From Streptomyces mashuensis (lineage in GTDB: Bacteria > Actinomycetota > Actinomycetes > Streptomycetales > Streptomycetaceae): 64,000 bases of DNA. The stretch covers positions 1 to 64,000 of the forward strand of contig NZ_BNBD01000010.1 of the NCBI RefSeq assembly GCF_014654785.1, given 5' to 3'. A program made the position numbers and the translations under genes. Below the pieces are notes generated by a model that was not told the origin of the DNA, searched no databases, and was given only the letters and a program-made list of their open reading frames with translations. Shown one piece after another: positions 58,330-64,000 of this stretch (positions within the stretch are counted from its first letter, which is position 1; the number at the start of each line of letters is the position of its first letter).

Positions 58330-59637
58330 TCAGCGCGGCCGCTCGTCGACCACGCGGCGGATCTTGCCCACGGACCGCTCCAGCGCCTCCGGTTCGGTGA
58401 TCTCGACCGCCGCCGACACCCCGATGCCCTCCTTGACCTGCCGCGCGATGGCGGCGGCCGCGGCCGCGCGCTGCTCGGGCGTGGCCCCGGGCCGCGCCTC
58501 GACGCGCACGGTCAGCCGGTCCAGCCGGCCCTCGCGGGCCAGGCGCAGCTGGAAGTGCGGTGCCACAGCGGGCGTGCGCAGCACGATCTCCTCGACCTGG
58601 GTGGGGAAGAGGTTGACGCCGCGCACGACCAGCATGTCGTCGCAGCGGCCCGTGATCCGCGCGATGCGCCGGAACGGGTGGGCCGCGGTGCCCGGCAGGA
58701 GGCGGGTGAGGTCACGGGTGCGGTAGCGCACGACCGGCAGGGCCTCCTTCGTGAGCGAGGTGAACACCAGCTCGCCGGGGGAGCCGTCGGGCAGCACCTC
58801 GCCCGTCACCGGGTCGACGACCTCGGGGTAGAAGTGGTCCTCCCACACGTGGGGGCCGTCCTTGGTCCGCACGGACTCCTGCGCCACGCCCGGCCCCATG
58901 ACCTCCGAGAGGCCGTAGATGTCGACGGCGTCGATGCCGCAGCGCTCCTCGATCTCCCGCCGCATCCCCTCCGTCCACGGCTCGGCGCCGAAGATGCCCA
59001 CCCGCAGGGAGGTGCTGCGCGGGTCGACGCCCTGCCGCTCGAACTCGTCGAGCAGCGTGAGCATGTACGAGGGGGTCACCATGATGATGCGCGGCCGCAG
59101 GTCCTGGATCAGGCGCACCTGGCGGGACGTCATGCCGCCGGACGCCGGGATCACCGTGCAGCCGAGCCGCTCGGCCCCGTAGTGGGCGCCGAGGCCGCCG
59201 GTGAACAGCCCGTACCCGTACGCCACGTGGACGACGTCGCCCGGCCGGCCGCCCGCGGCCCGGATCGAGCGGGCCACGAGGGAGGCCCAGACGTCGAGGT
59301 CGTGCGCGGTGTAGCCGACGACGGTCGGCGTGCCGGTGGTGCCGCTGGAGGCGTGCAGCCGCCGCAGCTGCGAGGGTTCCACGGCGAACATGCCGTAGGG
59401 GTACTGCTCGCGCAGGTCCGCCTTGGTGGTGAAGGGGAAGCGGGCGAGGTCGGCGAGGGTGCGGCAGTCGTCCGGGTGCACCCCGGCGGCGTCGAAGGCG
59501 CGCCGGTGGAAGGGCACGTGCTCGTAGGCGCGGCGGAGAGTGGCCCGTAGCCGCCGCAGCTGGAGGGCCGCCAGCTCTTCGCCGGTCATCCCCTCCGCGG
59601 CGTCCGTCACCGCACCTACCGCACCGTCGACCGCCAT
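58330..59637 (-). CDS. paaK: Phenylacetate-CoA ligase
   Basis: A ~435-residue PaaK, which activates phenylacetate or a similar aryl acid with CoA and ATP. Family marks are LQLRRLRATLRRAYEHVPFHR near the N-terminus, the P-loop HASSGTTGTPTVVGYT, YGLSEVMGPGVA, and the C-terminal RSVGKIRRVVD. I chose the ATG at 59637 because PaaK homology begins just after it. The ATG at 59679 would place a perfect operator-like dyad over the start codon. No other paa gene is in the window, so the substrate may be another aryl acid. Confidence 0.88.
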   Translation of the reverse strand: MAVDGAVGAVTDAAEGMTGEELAALQLRRLRATLRRAYEHVPFHRRAFDAAGVHPDDCRTLADLARFPFTTKADLREQYPYGMFAVEPSQLRRLHASSGTTGTPTVVGYTAHDLDVWASLVARSIRAAGGRPGDVVHVAYGYGLFTGGLGAHYGAERLGCTVIPASGGMTSRQVRLIQDLRPRIIMVTPSYMLTLLDEFERQGVDPRSTSLRVGIFGAEPWTEGMRREIEERCGIDAVDIYGLSEVMGPGVAQESVRTKDGPHVWEDHFYPEVVDPVTGEVLPDGSPGELVFTSLTKEALPVVRYRTRDLTRLLPGTAAHPFRRIARITGRCDDMLVVRGVNLFPTQVEEIVLRTPAVAPHFQLRLAREGRLDRLTVRVEARPGATPEQRAAAAAAIARQVKEGIGVSAAVEITEPEALERSVGKIRRVVDERPR

Positions 59638-59670
59638 CGCCGTCACCGCCTCCCGCCGCCGGACCGCCCG

Positions 59671-59684
59671 ACCGATCATTCGGT
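59671..59684. promoter_or_regulatory. Operator-like dyad upstream of paaK
   Basis: ACCGA-TCAT-TCGGT is a perfect 5-4-5 dyad, 34 bp before the chosen paaK start. Symmetry and place fit a TetR-type repressor site such as those that control paa genes. It differs from the CTGAC-N5-GTCAG sites. Confidence 0.5.
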
Positions 59685-59752
59685 AGAGCCGTTCGGGCCA
59701 ACCAACCAGCCCACGCGGCCCGGCGTCAAGAGGGGCACCCGCAGCCCCGGCG

Positions 59753-61396
59753 CTAGCCGCCGTCGGCCGTCGCCGCCTCCGCCACCGCCCGTGCCCACCG
59801 GTAGTCCGGCTTGCCGCTCGGTGAGCGCCGCACCTGCCCCGTCACCACGAGGGTGCGCGGCAGCTTGTAGCCCGCCAGGCGTGGCCGGCAGTGGGCCTGG
59901 AGCTCGGCCAGCGTCGGCGCCGCCGTCCCGTCGCGCGGCTGCACCACCGCCGCCACCCGCTGCCCCCACAGGGGGTCCGGGACGCCCGCCACCAGTACGT
60001 CGTAGACCGCCGGGTGAGCCTTGAGGACCTGTTCGACCTCCTCGGGGAAGACCTTCTCGCCCCCGGTGTTGATGCACTGCGAGCCCCGCCCGAGCACGGT
60101 CACCACGCCGTGCTCGTCCACCGTGGCCATGTCGCCCAGCAGTACCCACCGCTCGCCGCCGGCGGTGAAGAACGTCTCGGCCGTCGCTCGCGGGTCGTTG
60201 TGGTAGCCCAGCGGCACCCGGCCGCGCTGCGCCAGCCGGCCGGGCACCCCGGGCGGCACCGGCCGGTGGGTCGCCGGATCCACCACGGCCGTCCGGGCGT
60301 TGACCGCCAGCCGCAGCCCGCCGTCCGTGCCCGCCGTGCCGTCGGCGGCGGTGCCGTTGAACCCCGACTCCGAGGAGCCGAAGTTGTTCACCAGCCGCAC
60401 GCCGGGCAGCAGCTCGGCGAACCGTTCCCGCACCGCCGCCGACAGCAGGGCGCCCGAACTGCTCACCGACGTCAGCGAGGAGCAGTCGGTGCCGCGGCAT
60501 GACCCCGCCAGCGCGTCCAGCAGGGGCCGCAGCATGGCGTCGCCCACCAGCGAGACATTGGTGACGTGCTCGCGCTCGATCGTGCGCAGCACCTCCGCCG
60601 GGTCGTACGCGCGGTGCAGCACCGTCCGCCGCCCCAGGCAGAACGCGGTGAACGCGGTCAGCGTGGACGTGCCGTGCATCAGCGGCGCGGTGGGGAAGAA
60701 CACCACGTCCGCGCCGGGCGCGGCGGCGACCCGGCGGGCCAGCTCCTCCGGCCGCCGGACCGGCTCGCCCCGCGGTGCGCCCCCGGAGAGCCCGGAGAAG
60801 AACAGGTCCTCCTGGCGCCACACCACGCCCTTGGGCATCCCCGTGGTTCCGCCGGTATAGATGACGAACCGGTCGTCGCCCGACCGCGGCGCGAAGTCGC
60901 GCTCCGGAGCCCCGGACGCCTCGGCTTCGGCCAGGTCCACCGGCGCGACGGCCGGTTCGGGCGCCCCGGGCGCCGGCGCCCCGGCCCGTACGAGGTGGCG
61001 CAGCCGGCCGCCCGAGCGGGGGAGGGCGGCGGCCAACGCGGCGGTGAACTCCCCGCCGAAGACCAGGGCCACGAGTTCGGCGTCCCGGTACAGGTAGGCC
61101 AGCTCGTCCTCCACGTAGCGGTAGTTGACGTTGACCGGTACGGCGCGGATCTTCAGGCAGGCCAGGACCGTCTGGAGGTACTCCACCCCGTTGCGCAGGT
61201 GGAGCCCGACGTGCTCGCCCGGACGGACCCCCGCGTCCCGCAGGTGGTGGGCGAGCCGGTTGGCGGCGGCGTCCAGCCCGGCGTACGTGAGCCGGTGCTC
61301 CGCCCCGCTGCCGGGGACGTCGAGGCCGGCCACCGCCTCGCGGCCGGGCACGGCGTCCACGACCGACTCGAAGAGATCGGCGAGGTTGAAGTCCAT
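59753..61396 (-). CDS. Acyl-CoA synthetase, FadD19-like
   Basis: A 547-residue ANL-superfamily CoA ligase. The P-loop is IYTGGTTGMPKGVVWR (~177-192), A5 NNFGSSESGFNG, hinge LLGDMATVDEHGVVTVLGRG and the C-terminal lysine in SPSGKPDYRWA. The start NLADLFESVVDAVPGREAVAG and the divergent echA19-like partner match FadD19, which activates steroid side-chain acids in mycobacteria and rhodococci. Steroid specificity here is inference. GGGGG just before the ATG is the only ribosome binding site. Confidence 0.87.
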   Translation of the reverse strand: MDFNLADLFESVVDAVPGREAVAGLDVPGSGAEHRLTYAGLDAAANRLAHHLRDAGVRPGEHVGLHLRNGVEYLQTVLACLKIRAVPVNVNYRYVEDELAYLYRDAELVALVFGGEFTAALAAALPRSGGRLRHLVRAGAPAPGAPEPAVAPVDLAEAEASGAPERDFAPRSGDDRFVIYTGGTTGMPKGVVWRQEDLFFSGLSGGAPRGEPVRRPEELARRVAAAPGADVVFFPTAPLMHGTSTLTAFTAFCLGRRTVLHRAYDPAEVLRTIEREHVTNVSLVGDAMLRPLLDALAGSCRGTDCSSLTSVSSSGALLSAAVRERFAELLPGVRLVNNFGSSESGFNGTAADGTAGTDGGLRLAVNARTAVVDPATHRPVPPGVPGRLAQRGRVPLGYHNDPRATAETFFTAGGERWVLLGDMATVDEHGVVTVLGRGSQCINTGGEKVFPEEVEQVLKAHPAVYDVLVAGVPDPLWGQRVAAVVQPRDGTAAPTLAELQAHCRPRLAGYKLPRTLVVTGQVRRSPSGKPDYRWARAVAEAATADGG

Positions 61397-61409
61397 CCCC
61401 CGAAATTAT

Positions 61410-61424
61410 CTGACGACGAGTCAG
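61410..61424. promoter_or_regulatory. Inverted repeat CTGAC-N5-GTCAG, copy 2
   Basis: CTGACGACGAGTCAG, extended to TCTGAC-N5-GTCAGA, lies in the divergent promoter between the FadD19-like and EchA19-like genes, inside an AT-rich patch. It matches copy 1 at 54556-54570 in both arms. Confidence 0.6.
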
Positions 61425-61485
61425 AAAACTATTGAAGCGGACCGCCGCCTCCGCCACCATGACCCCCGACGACGGGAGGCCGGCC

Positions 61486-62286
61486 ATGAGCGGCACCGCA
61501 CACCTGACCGTGGAACGCACGGACGCCACGCTCGTCCTCACCCTCAACCGGCCCGAGGCCCGCAACGCCCTCTCCCCGCCCATGCTCGTCGCCCTGTACG
61601 ACGCCTGGCTCGCCGCCGACGCGGACGACACCGTCCGCTCCGTCGTGCTCACCGGCGCCGGCGGCGCCTTCTGCTCCGGCATGGACCTCAAGGCCCTGGC
61701 CGCCGGCGGCCCCGCCGAAGGGCCCTGGCGCGCCCGCTTCAAAGCCGACCCCGACCTGCACTGGAAGGCCATGCTCCGCCACCACCGGCCCCGCAAGCCC
61801 GTCATCGCCGCCGTCGAGGGCCCCTGCGTCGCCGGCGGCACCGAGATCCTCCAGGGCACCGACATCCGCATCGCCGGGCGCAGCGCCACCTTCGGCCTCT
61901 ACGAAGTACGGCGCGGCCTCTTCCCCCTCGGCGGCTCCACCGTCCGCCTGCCCCGCCAGATCCCCCGCACCCACGCCATGGAAATGCTGCTCACCGGCCG
62001 CCCCTACACCGCCGAGGAGGCCGGACGCATCGGCCTCGTCGGCCGCGTCGTCCCCGACGGCACCGCCCTCGGCGCCGCCCTGGAGACCGCCGCCCTCATC
62101 AACGCCAACGCCCCGCTGGCTGTCGAAGCCGTCAAGGCCAGCGTGTACGCGACGGCCGACCTCCCCGAGGACGAGGCCCTGCGCCGCGAACTCGCCATCG
62201 GACGGCCCGTCTTCGACACCGCCGACGCCGCGGAGGGCACCCGCGCCTTCACCGAGAAACGCCCGCCCGTCTACCGCCGCGCCTGA
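61486..62286 (+). CDS. Enoyl-CoA hydratase (EchA19-like crotonase)
   Basis: A 266-residue crotonase-fold protein. LNRPEARNALSPPML, the oxyanion-hole segment GGAFCSGMDLKAL (~58-70) and VAGGTEILQGTDIRIAG (~112-128) are the usual landmarks; E118 and the downstream GGSTVRLPR hold acid/base positions. It probably hydrates an enoyl-CoA in side-chain beta-oxidation. Its divergence from the FadD19-like gene mirrors fadD19-echA19 in the mycobacterial cholesterol region. I chose ATG 61486, 6 nt after GGGAGG. Confidence 0.88.
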   Translation: MSGTAHLTVERTDATLVLTLNRPEARNALSPPMLVALYDAWLAADADDTVRSVVLTGAGGAFCSGMDLKALAAGGPAEGPWRARFKADPDLHWKAMLRHHRPRKPVIAAVEGPCVAGGTEILQGTDIRIAGRSATFGLYEVRRGLFPLGGSTVRLPRQIPRTHAMEMLLTGRPYTAEEAGRIGLVGRVVPDGTALGAALETAALINANAPLAVEAVKASVYATADLPEDEALRRELAIGRPVFDTADAAEGTRAFTEKRPPVYRRA

Positions 62287-62306
62287 CCACCAGCCGAGGA
62301 GACACC

Positions 62307-63281
62307 GTGCAGGCCGACCCCGCCCCCGGCAGCCTCACCGCACCCCTCACGCTCTCCTTCCCCTTCACCCGCTCCCTCGGCCCCGTCCTCGGCACCTTCC
62401 TCACCGGCCTGCGCGAACGCGTCGTCCTCGGCATCCGCACCCCCGCCGGACGCGTCCTCGTACCCCCCACCGAGTACGACCCCGCCACCGGCGCCGGCCT
62501 CGGCGAAACCGGCGCATTCGTGGAAGTGGCCCCCACCGGCACCGTCACCACCTGGGCCTGGAACCCCGCACCCCGCCCCGGACAGCCCCTCGCCCACCCC
62601 TTCGCCTGGGTGCTCGTCCGCCTCGACGGCGCCGACACCGCCCTCCTCCACGCCCTCGACGCCCCCGGCCCCCACGCCGTCCGCACCGGGCAGCGCGTCC
62701 GCATCCGCTGGGCCGCGGAACGCACCGGCGCCATCACGGACATCGCCTGCTTCATCCCCGACCCCGCACCCGCGGCCCCGCCCCGGCCCGCCGCCCCGCA
62801 CCCGGGCACCTTCCCCGACCCCGTCACCACCCTCACCGCCCCCGCCCGCCTCGACTACACCCACACCCCCGGCCGCGCCCAGAGCCGCCACCTCACCGCC
62901 CTCGCCCGGCACGAACTCACCGGCGAACGCTGCCCCGCCTGCGCCAAGGTCCTCGTCCCGCCCCGCGGCGCCTGCCCCACCTGCGGCGTCGCCACCACCG
63001 ACGTCGTCCCCGTCGGCCCCCGCGGCACCGTCACCACCTTCTGCATCGTCAACATCAAGGCCAAGGACCTCGCCATCGACGTGCCCTACGTCTACGCCCA
63101 CATCCTCCTCGACGGCGCCGACCTCCCCCTCCACGGCCGCATCGACGGCATCCCACACGACCAGGTCCGCATGGGCCTGCGCGTCGAGGCCGTCTGGACC
63201 CCCGGCACCCGCCACCCCGCCCACTACCGGCCCACCGGCGAACCCGACGCCCCCTACACCGCGTACGAGGAGCACCTGTGA
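62307..63281 (+). CDS. OB-fold (DUF35-type) protein with zinc ribbon, double domain
   Basis: A 324-residue protein made of two OB-fold halves. The second half has a rubredoxin-like zinc ribbon, CPACAKVLVPPRGACPTC (~211-228), and the typical GTVTTFCIVN strand; the first half (~15-150) has FVEVAPTGTVTTWAWN but no cysteines. DUF35 proteins bind thiolase-like partners and supply acyl-CoA binding or aldolase activity in steroid side-chain removal. The next gene, a thiolase, overlaps it by GTGA, as expected for such a complex. Confidence 0.85.
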   Translation: MQADPAPGSLTAPLTLSFPFTRSLGPVLGTFLTGLRERVVLGIRTPAGRVLVPPTEYDPATGAGLGETGAFVEVAPTGTVTTWAWNPAPRPGQPLAHPFAWVLVRLDGADTALLHALDAPGPHAVRTGQRVRIRWAAERTGAITDIACFIPDPAPAAPPRPAAPHPGTFPDPVTTLTAPARLDYTHTPGRAQSRHLTALARHELTGERCPACAKVLVPPRGACPTCGVATTDVVPVGPRGTVTTFCIVNIKAKDLAIDVPYVYAHILLDGADLPLHGRIDGIPHDQVRMGLRVEAVWTPGTRHPAHYRPTGEPDAPYTAYEEHL

Positions 63282-64000
63282 CCCGCCCCCCGGCGGACAT
63301 CGCCGTCGTCGCCTTCGCCCAGACCCCCTGCCGGCCCCGCACCGGCGACGTCTCCGAGGCCGAAATGCTCCTGCCCGCCCTCCGCGCCGTCCTCGACGCC
63401 ACCGGACTGCGCACCGGCGACCTTGGCTTCGTCTGCTCCGGCTCCAGCGACTACCTCGCCGGCCGTGCCTTCTCCTTCACCCTCACCCTCGACGCCGTCG
63501 GCGCCTGGCCCCCCGTCCCCGAGTCCCACGTCGAGATGGACGGCGCCTGGGCCCTCTACGAAGCCTGGGTACGGCTCCTCACCGGCGAGGCCGACACCGC
63601 CCTCGTCCACGCCCACGGCATGTCCTCCGCCGGCACCGTCCGCGACGTCCTCAGCCGCACCCTCGACCCCTACACCCTCGCCCCCCTGTGGCCCGACGCC
63701 GTCGCCCTCGCCGCCCTCCAGGCCCAGGCCCTCATCGACGCGGGCCGCACCGACGAGAAGGACCTCGCCGCCGTCGCCCACCGCAACCGCACCGCCGCCG
63801 CCTCCAACCCCCACGCCCAGCTCCGCGGCCCCCGCCCCCAGGGCGACTACGTCGTCCAGCCCCTGCGCACCGGCGACTGCCCGCCCGTCGGCGACGGCGC
63901 CGCCGCCGTCGTCCTCGCCACCGGCGACACCGCCCGCCGCCTCTGCGACCACCCCGCCTGGATCCGCGGCATCGACCACCGCATCGAACCCCACGCCCCC
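63278..64000 (+). CDS. Thiolase-domain protein (Ltp-like), N-terminal part
   Basis: The first 241 residues are in the window; the gene runs off the right edge. It has a thiolase fold (IAVVAFAQTPCRPRTGDVSE, ALVHAHGMSSAGTVRDV, CPPVGDGAAAVVLAT). At the place of the usual nucleophilic cysteine the chain reads ESHVEMDGAWALYEAW, without Cys, as in Ltp-type aldolases that act with DUF35 partners. A retro-aldol step in side-chain cleavage is the likely job. The GTG overlaps the DUF35 stop. Confidence 0.85.
   Translation, partial: MTRPPADIAVVAFAQTPCRPRTGDVSEAEMLLPALRAVLDATGLRTGDLGFVCSGSSDYLAGRAFSFTLTLDAVGAWPPVPESHVEMDGAWALYEAWVRLLTGEADTALVHAHGMSSAGTVRDVLSRTLDPYTLAPLWPDAVALAALQAQALIDAGRTDEKDLAAVAHRNRTAAASNPHAQLRGPRPQGDYVVQPLRTGDCPPVGDGAAAVVLATGDTARRLCDHPAWIRGIDHRIEPHAP

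Noticed and set aside
61410..61424. KstR box
   Set aside because: The site CTGAC-N5-GTCAG lacks the AAC/GTT half-sites of KstR operators, despite the steroid-like gene set.

Overview
The window is very GC-rich DNA with third-position GC bias, many GTG starts, many GTGA/ATGA stop-start overlaps, rare in-frame TTA codons, SpoIIE-type phosphatases, a streptomycete-type kinase-TPR protein and actinobacterial DUF5997 and MAB_1171c families. This points to Streptomyces. One block, 21.2-30.2 kb, has the gene content and order I know for the bicyclomycin (bcm) cluster of Streptomyces cinnamoneus, so that species or a close bicyclomycin producer is the best guess.

Layout. 0-3.4 kb: an asparagine-to-pyruvate set on the minus strand (asparaginase, aspartate ammonia-lyase, start of malic enzyme) with a divergent Lrp/AsnC regulator. 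3.4-11.5 kb: a membrane SpoIIE phosphatase, a YceI-domain protein, an AI-2E-family transporter, a transglycosylase-like lipoprotein, a small membrane protein, an ABC-F protein preceded by a short leader ORF and an attenuator-like hairpin, a DedA protein and a PAP2 phosphatase. 11.5-15.3 kb: a CUT2-type sugar ABC importer. 15.3-18.2 kb: a 948-residue GAF-GAF-SpoIIE-ATPase protein. 18.2-21.1 kb: a cyclase-family protein divergent from an archease-RtcB RNA-repair pair.

21.2-30.2 kb is the bcm cluster. The minus-strand operon runs bcmA (cyclodipeptide synthase), bcmB, bcmC (2OG dioxygenases), bcmD (P450), bcmE, bcmF, bcmG (2OG dioxygenases), with bcmT (MFS exporter) divergent. Every junction in bcmA-E and at F/G is a 4-bp stop-start overlap. 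A strong bidirectional hairpin bounds the operon against rtcB. From established work, BcmA makes cyclo(L-Ile-L-Leu) from aminoacyl-tRNAs and the six oxidases turn it into bicyclomycin, a Rho inhibitor.

30.3-36 kb holds a cupin/rhodanese pair, a YczE membrane protein, and a coupled operon DUF6875 - tryptophan 2,3-dioxygenase - kynureninase - SDR (tryptophan to anthranilate). 36-52 kb is mixed core and accessory content: a DUF3592 and lipoprotein pair, a VanX-like protein, a MazG-like protein, a secreted esterase and a secreted ricin-fold lectin with a possible pore-forming domain, a three-gene sigma-factor operon whose last gene has a TTA codon, a CapA protein, PAP2, an acyl-CoA dehydrogenase, a LysR effector domain lacking its HTH opposite DUF5997, an OYE reductase, and a metallopeptidase - MAB_1171c - TPR operon with a second TTA codon.

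52-54.4 kb is a Ser/Thr kinase-TPR gene that is frameshifted in this sequence. 54.6-64 kb looks like an acyl-CoA catabolic region: nitronate monooxygenase-like (IpdC-like) flavoprotein, three AMP-forming ligases including PaaK, and a divergent FadD19-like / EchA19-like pair followed by an OB-fold protein and a thiolase. Two copies of an inverted repeat CTGAC-N5-GTCAG sit before the first and last of these operons and suggest one shared regulator. No tRNA, rRNA, CRISPR array or insertion sequence was seen.
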